Assembly: GCA_900708905.1 (NCBI GenBank)
Contig: CAADRB010000024.1
Span: forward strand, 180,333-244,332
Direction: 5' to 3'
Length of the DNA stretch: 64,000 bases
From: Hymenolepis diminuta
Taxonomy: Eukaryota; Platyhelminthes; Cestoda; Cyclophyllidea; Hymenolepididae
Translations under genes and position numbers: made by a program
Shown here: positions 1 to 10,945 of the stretch, one piece after another
Layout of the letters: every line of letters starts with the position of its first letter
Numbering within the stretch: the stretch's first letter is position 1
Notes under the pieces: model-generated
Databases searched by the model: none
What the model was told of the DNA's origin: nothing
What the model saw: the letters and a program-made list of their open reading frames with translations, nothing else

Positions 1-24
1 TATTTTAATTAATTAGAGACTTAC

Positions 25-1291
25 CGCAATAACAGTCAGGGGAGGGGTATATCTGTCCCATATTCCACATGCATACAATTTTCCCACTTGATGCTAGAAT
101 AACCTGAATTGAAATAAACTGCTTCGTTAAAATTGTACATCTTATAATTACAGAATATTCATCTACGCCTCACTGTAGGCATCTTAGATTAAATTAATAA
201 ATAGTTAGGCCGTCAAGAAGCTGAGACATTCGCCACCATCCAGTCTTGGGGCTGATGCGGGTTGCAGATTTATGAACTATATCATTGTGCCAAAACCTGA
301 CATTTCAAAAACCTAATTTTCAATTCACTTTCTTCCCTCTCCATAGCAAACGCCACATCATGGAAGTGGGCACATTTTTGTTTTAATAAGATCTTTGTAG
401 CAAACAAATATTGCTTCATAAATTAGGAGATGGATTTTGTGAAGGAACAAGATGGAATATATTATCAAATACCTCAAATATATTTCCCGATTATAATTCA
501 GATTCCCGTAAATAAAGATATTTATCGGTGAACAAGAGACGAAAATAATAAGTAAATATTTACCTCCACTCTCGGATTTATACCTCTGAGGGCGAAATTG
601 AGATTAACGCCAGAGTTTCCATCCAACAATTTTGTTAACGGCCAAGAGTGTTTCACCAAAACATTTCCTAGAATAAAATTAAAAATACACAATCAAATAA
701 GTTTATTTAACATTTGACATACCCGTCTGATAATTATCAAAGTCGCAGTATGGGATGAAATACACCGTATAAATTTGCTTTGAATCAGCAATGTAGAGTT
801 TATCATACCTTTCCCCATCGGCAATGGTAATCACCGTTTTATCTAAAAATACACTAATTATAATTAATTTTATTTTGCTAATTTTATTTAATTTCAACAT
901 CGAATTTAATTTTGTTTTACCTGGAGTAATTAAACAAGGACTACCAACGGTGTATGACGTGAGATTTTCGACACATGAAGCGCCAGATACTTTGATAGCC
1001 TTGATCGCCTGATTGTTTCTCATAACTCCATGAAGAGACTTTAAAAAAAATAATATTAATTTCATACAATTTTATTTGCAAGCCATTAAACACACGTGTT
1101 TTAAGTTGTAAACTTTTCGTTACCTCCGCACGCATTTGGAATAGCATTTCGATGTTGGATGGATTTGATATGACTCTTGATCCCCATGGAGCAATACCTT
1201 GAAATTTTCATCTTTTACAGAAAATATGTATCATTTTACTTATAGCATAATTCAGTAATAGCAGAAGTACAATCGCCGTTAGCTGGAACAT
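25..1291 (-). CDS. Unrecognised secreted or membrane protein, 5' part, cut by left window edge
   Basis: I join six exons on the minus strand: 1291-1240, 1197-1124, 1038-921, 842-723, 667-564 and 93-25. All have GT/AG borders, the phases match throughout, and they give 179 residues with no stop. The gene continues to the left, because a donor site follows position 25. Residues 1-17 are a hydrophobic stretch after the ATG (MFQLTAIVLLLLL...), a clear signal-peptide candidate, so the product probably enters the secretory pathway. Cysteines are at 64, 77, 114 and 165, and there is an N-glycosylation motif at N67 (NLT). Introns are 42, 85, 78, 55 and 470 bp. I do not recognise a family. The last visible exon is the least certain, because another exon could lie in the 470-bp gap. 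The start at 1291 is well supported, since the first intron is in phase and the coding frame is blocked by a stop just upstream of exon 2. Confidence 0.6.
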
Positions 1292-1939
1292 TTTAAATGA
1301 CTATTTTCAACTGGCGGTACGAGTCCCTATAAGTAGACTGCAGAGTGCTTTTGATTGGTTCATTGGTTAAATGAAAAAGAGGGAAAATTTTAGGCTCCCT
1401 AAAATGCGTTTTCTTTCTATAATCGAGTTTAACACGATCATACCTTTGTAAATATTTACAAATGTCCTCATACGTTCATCTAAGGGCTGAAATATTACGA
1501 AATATCACTTAATGCAGTTTTTGTTATTCGAAAGAAATTCAAGCAAATATTTTACATATTTATTAATGTTATTATTTATTATTTAAAAATTTTTGTAATC
1601 GTTAAAATGCAATAAAATTGTAGGTCATTACTGAGCACAATTTGAAAAATTAGAGGATGCCTACTTCAAATCGGGAAATTGTGGCATATTTGGGAGGCTA
1701 TATAAGGCTCTAAAAGTGGCGAACAGCAATAATTAAATTCTCTGACACTTTCTACAATATCGAAATCAAAAATTTCACAGGTTCCTCAAAAGTCAGTGAA
1801 TTTTTCCAAACTGTTTGAGATTTTTAACAGTCTGTTATTCCAAGAGATGTCGGAAATGTTTACCGCCTTGTAGACTGCCAAAAGCTTGCGCCCGAAGATA
1901 CTGTAACGTGTTTGAATGGGTGTTAATTTGACGGAGAGG
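1292..1939. other. Intergenic, AT-rich, nothing recognised
   Basis: No coding exon with plausible splice borders was seen. On the minus strand a TATA-like motif (CTTATAGGG) lies about 40 bp upstream of the ATG at 1291. It could belong to that gene's promoter, but the evidence is weak. Confidence 0.3.
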
Positions 1940-2600
1940 TAGGCAAGGGTTTATACTACAAGTCCTTTCCTATGTTCCAGTACAAAACTAACAGCAATCA
2001 GTGAAATATCTGTGGGGAGCGTTAGAGTTGCTTCTGGTCCTTGATATGCAGGCATTAGGTCGTCTTTTAATAGAGTTGTTACATCTTCAAATGTTCTGAC
2101 GGCTTCATGGAGAAAAGAGCATTCGGCCTTCATGCATTTTGAAGTTCGATGAGAGGCGAAATCACCGCTGCAGAATAGGGGTGAAATCGACAGTAAAAAT
2201 TTGTCAGACTTAAGAACCAACGGAGTTGGTTATGGGATTTTGGTTGTGGGAATTGTTGAATCCTCCTTATCTTTTCATCAACTGGTCGGAAACCTTCGAC
2301 ATATAGAACAAAACCAAAAAGGGACAGTGTATTTCGCCCAATTTCGCTCTTGGAGAGGTTTTCGGTGTGTCTATAGAAACAAATTCATATTTCAAATATC
2401 GTCCTAAAGCACGCAAAACATCATTATCATCATCTTTATCGTCAGTTTCGTTTTTGGGATCACTAAAATGAATGTTATAGTGACAGCCGAAGGTATTTTT
2501 AAAAAGCCCTGCTTCAAAATGACAAAAGTCAAGACTAAATTTATTGGCAAGTATATACAAGGAAATGAGATACTGGTTAAAAGGGTATATAAACCACATT
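1940..2600 (-). mobile_element. Decayed Ty3/Gypsy-like pol fragment (reverse transcriptase end)
   Basis: On the minus strand the translation contains the stretch that follows the Gypsy reverse transcriptase core: IRRIQQFPQP, then QLRWFLSLTNFYCRF, then ISPL, then FEDVTTLLKDDLM and TLPTDISLIAVSFVLE. These correspond to the usual 'I..FP.P....QLR.FLG..NFYRRF', '.F...K..L' and 'L.TDAS..AVGAVL' blocks, in the right order. Stops and frame changes interrupt them, so it is a relic. No LTRs were found, and the outer limits are approximate. It is a different lineage or copy from the Gypsy relic at 37.8-41.1 kb. Confidence 0.55.
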
Positions 2601-5600
2601 AACAGAAAATGGGTACCTCTAAATCTGTATGTATGAGGTATTGGCTTAGAAAACTCCAGGTGGATACTGAGTAGATTTCAGTCAGAAAGAAGGCAAAATT
2701 TTATTTATGAATTCTAGAAAGAAATCTATTCCTAGCATTATAAAACATCAATCACAATTGAAAGATGTGCGTAGAACAAAAATTATATGCGAAGTTTCTT
2801 GGTGTCATCGACTTCTTGCTAATAGAAGGCACATAGGAAGACACTGATGGATTTATCACCATGAATCGAGAAACTCCTTTGTCCGGTAGACAGATGCTGT
2901 AAGAATTTGATGGAAGAGGACATCAGGAAAATCACTTTTCATATAATGGAGATGTCAAAGTTCTGATCAAAATTGAATCCAGAAAGCAGATAGCAGTGAA
3001 TCCAATGAAGAAGGATCCTCCTGGTTTACAGATTCTCCTTACCTATCACTCTAATCCCTCATTGAAAATAAACTTTCTGTTCCAAAATGTTTAGTCATTT
3101 TTCTGAGATTAAATTTGTTGGGCTTTCTCGAGGTGCAATAGTTATAATATAAAATATTTCTTTATTAATTTACTCTGCACATTTACTTCAAGGCAAATGG
3201 GGTCCGTTTATTTTCCACTCTAAATGTTCAACATGGTAACGTGCGGCGTTGCTACACAATTATGGGCCGAGTTTCCGACAGCAAATAAAAAAAAAACAAG
3301 CAAAAAGAAATTGACGATAAATTGTGTGGTAAAATGAATCATTAATAAAAAATCCATTTATTTATCGGAAGAATAATGCGTAGATTTCCCATTTTTATTT
3401 TGAATGGCATTTGTAGCGGATGCTACACCAATAAGTCTTTTTGCTACACCTAAGTAATCCCCCTAAGCAGTCCGAATAGCCTCTAGCAGAGTCCCCTATT
3501 CTCATTTTTCTTCCAAACTAGCTAAGCTCTGCCCAACGTGGTAAGAACAAGAAAGATATTGAGTGGAGGGGTTTATTGCTCACTTCTCTGTGTGTTCAAA
3601 AGCTTAGTCATTAAATACAAAACCACGCTAGGCTGCAGGGATCTTGATTGCTGATTGATTGAGAAGGTCTCTGCACGCACTGTCGCACTTGTTCTCTACC
3701 CGACCGGTTACATGGCCGCACTTCTCGTGGTGAGTTCTAGCGCACTTGATTCAATCAGCCTTGTTAGCGTTGTAAACCCCACACATTTGACCCTCTTTTC
3801 AAACTTTGAAATGTAATGCGGAGTTTTGAAGGTTATGCTAATGTAAATACTTCCTCCCCACTTTGTTGAGCAACTTGAATTCGAAATTATACGAAAGCGC
3901 ACGTCCTGTAATGTAAGTACTAGAAGATTATTTGCACTGACAATCTCCTTTTCACAAATTTAACGAAAGGTATTTACTATATTCTATTTTTTAAAAATAA
4001 ATTACTTTGGCACTGTTTCATAGCTCCTCTTTAATGTTTCAAAAGCGCTAAAATTTCATAAATAATCTACAGATTTAAAAAGCACCTCTCATTAAAAAAT
4101 AAGTCCCTTTAAATGCTGTGGAAAGCAGATACATTGTGCGGTAAAACGAAACATTAATTGCTGTATTTAGGGTTATTAAATAAATTCAACATTATTCCAC
4201 TTAAGACCGTAGCATTAATCTAAAACGTCGAACTTTTTCCTAGCCTGTTGATTGTCAAACCCGCCTTATACCAAATTATTGATATGTAACTACGTTGGCT
4301 TGTTTTGTGTTGCCACTCAAACTTGGTTAATTCCGGGTGAATGCATTCTTCTACTTTCAGACAAATTCAAAATAGTTTGCAAAAGTAAGGTATTATGTAA
4401 ATCCTCACTTCGAAATCCGACATATATTGTAATTATCGCCTAATCTCCGTCAGGAACATAAATTAACAGTACCCTTCGACTGAATCAAGATAGATATGCC
4501 CTCCCAGTACTAAGAATCTTATTAAAGGCTACCAGGTGACAACAGCTTTTCCCGAGTGAGACGATCAAGAGGTAAGTGATATCATATGTGTATTGGACAA
4601 AAAACAGAGGAAGAACTGGAAGGAGGAATTTAGAGAAAGGAGAGAGAGAGGACAGTCGGGGTTTTGAGAAAAAGGTGAAATGAGGTATGATGGGGCGGTT
4701 GACAGATTTCGAGTTATGACAGAGCTATAAAGCGGTAGATGCGCAGCACATTAGAGACCGAGCAGACATATGAGTCAGGATGCGCTTTTATAATGGCCAG
4801 ATAGTGTTGGTTAATGCTCTTCTTTACCGCAAAATGTCAAATACTTTTATAAAACTTAGTTAAAAGCAAAATAAGAAAAGTTAAATTTAAAATATATATA
4901 CTGCCTAATTTTAAAGAAAAATGGCACATAATTAACGCTAACTGAGATATCAAAACATTTACTTTCCTGCTGATAGTTTGGGATGTCTAAAGTTCCCAGA
5001 GGTCCCCATATCGTCCCAATTTAAAATTCGAACAATTGACTTATACGGATGATACAGGGTTGGGAATGTGGTTGGCTTTAATCTTTTATACGTAAATTAA
5101 GGTATTCTCCCTTCTTGATTAGAATTGTGTGTTTAGCTTAAATCTAGAACCCAGAGTATTTCCCCCATGTTTACGGGTTAATATTATGGAATAAAGACAT
5201 CCAAAACTCAGCCTTTTCACAGTTTACTTGAATAGATACATTCAGGTCTGTTTGTACCCCTTTTGGCGTACAATGGGACAAGAAATTCTGGAGCATTGGG
5301 TTGTTGGATGTGTGATCATCTCAGGTTTTTACGGTTAGTAGCTAAATACTGTGGGTATTCTAGAAGCAGTAGAACACCCATTAAAATATAATGCATTTAA
5401 CTGCATGACCAGCAGTTGTGAAGATGAATTAAGCGTACCTTGTTAAGAACAATTTGGAGCTCCAAATCCATGTAAAATTCCACCATTAGCTCGATGATAT
5501 CGACAAATATTTTGATACTAAAGTACTCCTTCTGTTACTAATTTACTCAGCTTTCATTAAAATGCTAACAACGAATTAAAAATTTAGTTTACAGGGCAAT

Positions 5601-6689
5601 TGCTAAGATTTAGTTCTTTTTTCTAGACAAGGTGACATATTAGTTTAGGTCAGTCAAGTGTTGCTAGTGCAAGACATCCTTTTCTCTTTCCTTTTTCGCT
5701 TTCTAAAACAATGGTACTCATGATAGAGGATAGCTGAAAAATATTTTAGTGGTTTAATTAATGGTTTATTATTTTAATAAAAATTGAGCGTAAGAAGAAC
5801 ACTTGCTGTTTCTTAATCCTCTGTGGACCCCTTATAACACAAGTGGCCTTAAATTTTAATAACAGTTGTACCAACACGAACACATATATCTGTAAACATA
5901 CTTCATTACCTTCGCCCTCAAAAAGCTTCCTGATGTGATAAAAATGTCGCCAGTGTATCAGGTTGGATATTTTACGAGAATCGCTCCAAATTCAATCAAA
6001 CTTCATACGTTCATTGTTTTACTTGAGTGACCTCATCGTCAAAGACAACTTCTCAGCTCTTTCCTCAAACAATCCATTTTTATCTAAAAATTCTTGCACT
6101 CAGATCTGATTCAGAAAAATGAATCATTAATCTAGTCACAATTTTTCTTTTGTGATCTTTTCGATCTGGTAAATTTTTTGTGATTTTAAATTACTTATTT
6201 CATTCAATCATCAGAGGTTTTGAATAATTTATCTTCTTGTTTTAGCCTTACATCGATTAAATAACATACAAAGCAAATCTAACATTAGATTTAACGTATT
6301 TTTGTTGTGTCCCGACAAAGTGCGACCACGCATCTTTTTCAAGTCCGCAACTACCCTTTAGATCACCAATCGGCATGTTGGCAATATCTACAATGTGGGG
6401 ACCAGAAAGAACACTTGGGTTCGCGATCGCAGGCAACTCAGACCAAGAAGGTTTGATTTGTCAATTTCTGAAAGAGATAATTCCTAAATAGCCCTGGGGC
6501 TATTAATTATTTGTGTTCTATATCTTACAGCTCTCGCACTACAGAACAGTCTGATGATCTTCCGATGTATGGCAACGAGGCGAAAGAAACGATCAGGATA
6601 TTACCCCGGATATACTACCAATATTCAATGGCAATGCGACAAAGGTGGACCGGTAATCAAATCTATGAAAGATATTCTACATATGAGGA
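2601..6689. other. Long gene-free stretch
   Basis: AT-rich sequence with many stops in all frames. I see no exon series and no LTR or terminal inverted repeat. Short purine-rich runs occur at about 4610-4660. A 68-codon open frame on the minus strand (6460-6257) has more balanced base use than its surroundings, but no start codon, no usable acceptor and no recognisable motif. Confidence 0.35.
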
Positions 6690-6965
6690 AACTATATATT
6701 TCCGAAAAATAATTCTTATGTGTAAGATTCTTTATTTCCCACTCTTCAATTCCCACTTCTCTTGATTCACTTTTATTCGAAAGAATTTATTTATTTTATT
6801 GTAAAGAGAGCATAATAGAACTTGACCTATGGAGTTCTCCTTGAACATGGTGGTTTGGATCTTTTTGTATTGTGGTGCTGTCAGATTGTATTAATAATTG
6901 GAGCAATTTCTTAGGGGGTCAAGAGTCTGTCATGGTACCCTTAGAGAAGAGCAGATCATAACAAC
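6690..6965 (-). repeat. Hairpin-ended short interspersed repeat, copy 1
   Basis: One of four copies in the window (the others are at 9465-9771, 34747-35013 and 58190-58485). Shared blocks include TTATTTCCCACT, TTCAATTCCCACTTCT, TTTTATTCGAA and GAGAAGAGCAGATCATAA, here in reverse orientation to the 58-kb copy. One arm of the terminal hairpin (TTCTTATGTGTAA) is present and the other is degraded. Limits are approximate. Confidence 0.6.
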
Positions 6966-7222
6966 ATGTCTTATAATTCTAAACAATCTTAGAACTCAGA
7001 TAACTGGTTTATGCAATGTACTGAGAATTCTATAATAAAAGCCATTCAAGCGTTATTCTTCCGTCTATAACATCTATCGCAATCCTCCATCATTTAAATC
7101 TCCTTTTAATTTGTTACAATCCTCGTTCATATTTAAACAAACTATATCGTCAATAGAAGAGGGAAATATTGATACTTTTCCCATTCAGATATTCAATGTA
7201 TCATTTAAATATAATAGAGGGT

Positions 7223-8264
7223 GCCTGAGGTATCTGAGGACACCTTATGCGCTTTTAGATAAACAGAAAATGAAACTAATAATGGTTGAAAGTTACAACT
7301 TCTTGTAACAAAACGACAACAAACATAACATCAACCTAGCTTTTATTCTATATGTCCTCCTTCGGCTTCTATCATCGACTCCATTCGAGTCCGAAAGCAA
7401 CTGCAAGCTTTCATCAGATGGTCTTTACTGATGTCCTCCATTGCTCCACCTATTGCTTCCATTAGAACGAGAGAAGACTTAGTGTTATGAGGGTGCTTAT
7501 TAGCTTCCTTTTCAACCACGCCCGACCAGCCCCACATACAATAATCTAAAGGATTAAGTTCTGGACGGTTAGTGGGCGATCATAAGTTGGGAATGATATG
7601 ATGATGAAAATCTTCGGCCATCCATTCTATCATCGATGGATGGATGGGTCTCGAGAGCTTCATTGGATGGAGTCGAATCTTGTAGGAACACATAGGGTAT
7701 AACTCCATTGGTCACGTTGTCTATCCAAAGTAACTTGGCAATAATGGTTTGAAGAGTCTTCACATAGGCATTTGCATCTGCATTGACTCCAAGGCCGAGT
7801 GGAAAAAATGGAGGAGTCATGATGTGTCCCTCCCTCACTTCTAACAACACCGAAAACCATCACCGTTGTTGGAAACTTCGTGTGCATACATAACAGTTAG
7901 AACTTCAGTGGAGTTCGCCTGCACATAATCTTCTATCATTTCTTCGGTTGACATTTTTATCCTGGTAGAAGTTTTTCGTGGAAGGAAGATCAGACCCTCC
8001 TGTTCTTCTGGATGCTTCAATTTGTTTACGAGTGATTTTGAACGCATTGAGTGATTCTCTAGAGTTGTTTCTGTCGCCATGAAGTGACCTTGCCTAAGAA
8101 CGTATGATTTGTATCCGAGGTCTTGATGAATAACATTCCTCAGCATTCCTTCAGACACCTGAAGATCTATGGCAGGGTGTCACATTGACTGTTTGAGATT
8201 TTTGTTCATCATGTCATGTACTCTTCTCACAAGCTCAGGTGTTCCGAGCGAGTCAGTAGAGCGT
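7223..8264 (-). mobile_element. Decayed mariner-family DNA transposon, copy 1
   Basis: Minus-strand frames give pieces of a mariner transposase in order. They include GHFMATETTLENHSMRSKSL, VMVFGVV, then in another frame REGHIMTPPFFPLGLGVNAD, YVKTLQTI, WIDNVTNG and VFLQDSTPS. The C-terminal part is NPLDYCMWG, VVEKEANKHPHNTK and FRTRMESMIEAEGGHIE. The aspartates of the second (QDS) and third (LDY) catalytic positions survive. The first, expected near IFL, is lost in a frame change. Several frameshifts make it inactive. It is nearly identical to the copy at 22919-23827, and both share the same frame break after FGVV. The left limit is where similarity between the two copies begins, and the right limit is where they diverge. 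Confidence 0.8.
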
Positions 8265-9464
8265 TGACGATGCTTTTTCTCTTCCTTGTGACGATCAATC
8301 CATCTCCATTGTTTTCATTCAGCGGCTCCATTCTAACTTTGAGACGAAAGATCCGGCGACTTTTGGAAATCTTGCAATTTCTAAATTCCTACGTTTCGTT
8401 TCTATAGACACTATTACAGTGTGCCTTTTCATTTCATTTCACGCCAGTAGTATCTGGCGTGAGATCTTGTGATATAAAAAATATATTAATTATTATTATC
8501 AGGTTGGTTTAAATTACAAAATTATAATTATCATTAGAATCCTTACGCACCCCGTTTAATGGAACTTAAATTAGTACATTTAAAATATTTAAGTCAGTTA
8601 ACTAGCGTGAAGTGACAACATATGCAAAGTGCAATTTCTTTGAGCTTAAATTAGGTTGTGTGGGATATTCATATTTGAAATTTACTTATTTAAAGGTTAT
8701 AAGTACAATATTTTTGCATACACAGGTGCACATATTTAGTGCTATCATTAAAGGCAAAATATATACGAAATATTTCGGGACGTTGAAAATTTGTCTTGTA
8801 GTAAACAAGAGAGGCTGAAATCCATTTTTTAACTCTTGTTTGACAATATTATGTCAGATGCTATCCCTAAGACAATATTGCAAATCAAGCGCTTCTTTGT
8901 ATATCAAGCACCGATGAAGTATTTAATATTATTTGTTTTAAGGCCATAACTAATAATCTTATATGCTATTTACGGGGTATGCTAGCATCAAAATATGCTA
9001 GAATCGAAAGGCATCTATTCTATGCATCTGACATGATGGAAAAATGATTTACTTATTCACATTTAGTTTACTTTTAAATTTTCTTTAACTTATTCATTGA
9101 ATGCTATTTATTCTACTTTTCAAAACTACATGTCTACATTTAGGCGATGTAGTTGTTCGACATTAAGGGTTTACATAATTAAATATCAATTTCTCATAAT
9201 TATTCAGGGTTGTATATGGAATTTGAAATATTTCTTTAAAGTTAAAATGTATACAGTTAAAATAAATTAGTGACTATTTCTCGATTAACCTCTAGAATAT
9301 CTGTTACAGAATGAAAACTGCATTTGTCTAAACAACAGGGCATTTAATCGGTTTTAATTTTGATTACATTTTGGTGGTGCTTTCATTCTTTAGCATACCA
9401 ACAACGTTTAGACCAATTTTTGCTCATCTGAAAACTCTACATGAGTAATATTCTCAATGGTATG
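8265..9464. other. Intergenic, nothing recognised
   Basis: AT-rich with no plausible exon pair. The tail after 8264 is not shared with the second mariner copy, so it is taken as host sequence. Confidence 0.3.
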
Positions 9465-9771
9465 TTGATATGATCTGCTCTTCCCAGTAGAATACCATAG
9501 GCGACTCTTATATTCCCTCGGAAAATTGCTCGAGTTAAAAATGCAATCCACCAACACCACAATACAAATCGGCCCTAACCACCATGTCAAAACGAGACAC
9601 CCGTTTCGTTTTGATAGGTTGATTTGTATTATATACCATCTACAACCATAATGTGAATATATTCGTTCGAATGGAAGGATATTAAGAGAAGCAGGAATTA
9701 GAGGGTGGGAAGTAAAGAATTTTACATATAAGAATTATTTTGGGGAAAATATTGTTTTCTTATAAGTAGCG
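9465..9771 (+). repeat. Hairpin-ended short interspersed repeat, copy 2
   Basis: Same orientation as the 58-kb copy. Shared blocks include CTGCTCTTC, AGAATACCATA (against AGGATACCGTA), CAACACCACAATACAAA, ATTCGTTCGAAT and CAGGAATTA. The terminal hairpin has arms TTACATATAAGAA and TTCTTATAAGTA around an AT-rich loop. Limits are approximate. Confidence 0.65.
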
Positions 9772-10945
9772 TATGTGAAATGCAAAATCATTATGAATTA
9801 TTTAAAAATTGACAAATAAGATTAGAATACTCCTCAATGCTTTACAAAATACAGATTTATGCAATGAACAGTGAAATACATTCGAATATGAGTCGAACTT
9901 CAAGCCACTTAAATTTATCAGATATTGTTACGGCTTCATTAAATCCAAACTTAGCTGAATTTATAGTGATACTTGAGGCATTCGAATTAAAAATAGTGTT
10001 TTTATTTTCAAAATTGGATGTATGTTACCAAAATAGGTTATAGTCGCGAACGACATGAAATCAAATAGAGAATGGTAAATTTTAAGAAAATGATCTAAAG
10101 TAGGATCGAAATAGAATAAAATGGATTATTTGAACTAATGAGAACCGATCATAAAGACATGTTTATTTCAAATTATCTACCACACAGGCGCTATTCCACA
10201 ATATTATTTAACCTTGTCTGTCATGAAGATTGTATAAACTTATTGTTGTGAAATAAATATACTTGTTTATAAATATAAAGCAAAGGTAGCATTGTGAAGT
10301 TAGGATTTTAACGCAAAATAAAGTGTCATTGGCAATTTACTACATTTATGCATTTTCAAACCCAAATGTTCGCAAAATCATTCTCTTGATTAGACTTCCT
10401 TAATTTGAAATGAACGCATAGTCGTCAATTGAATAGGACTGTCAAACCTTGTTTGAAAAAATATGGAAAATTATTTACTTTTCATATGTATTAATAGAGA
10501 AAGAATTGATAGAAATTTTGCCATATCCTGTCTAACAATTGATGCACGAATAAGTTTATCCTTTTCATTATATAACTTACTGATAAATTTCCTTCAAAAA
10601 TTCATTATTTAATAAAAAACGTGAGAAAAAGCAGTAATAGCATGGTAGATTGTGATAACCAGCTGCTACTCTACTGGAAATAATTGAAACTGAAAAATAT
10701 AAGACATTATTTACGATTTAATAATTTCATATTTTCATCTGAATTCTAAGTAGATCAGTCACTGAATAATTTTCAATTTAATTAGAAATTACTAATTATG
10801 TGATAAGATTTTTTATTATATATGATTGGAGAAATTATTCATACGAATGATCAAGTAGCTGATTGGTTCACAATTGAGCGGTGAATTTGATTACACTCGC
10901 TCCCGCTTGATCAGTCGTGAATGCTACATACATCAAAATTTTAAA
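9772..10945. other. Region upstream of MED14
   Basis: AT-rich, with no recognised exon or repeat. It probably contains the MED14 promoter and 5' UTR, but I see no decisive promoter motif. The reading frame is open for 24 codons upstream of the chosen ATG without another in-frame ATG. Confidence 0.3.

Noticed and set aside
220..330. Possible minus-strand exon (FWHNDIVHKSATRIS...) in the first gene
   Set aside because: It needs an incoming phase of 2, whereas the preceding exon ends in phase 0. The next exon at 93-25 fits phase 0 directly.
6257..6460. 68-codon open frame on the minus strand with balanced composition (PHIVDIANMPIGDLKG)
   Set aside because: No ATG, no usable splice acceptor before a stop, and no recognised family. 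It may be a transposon or pseudogene scrap.
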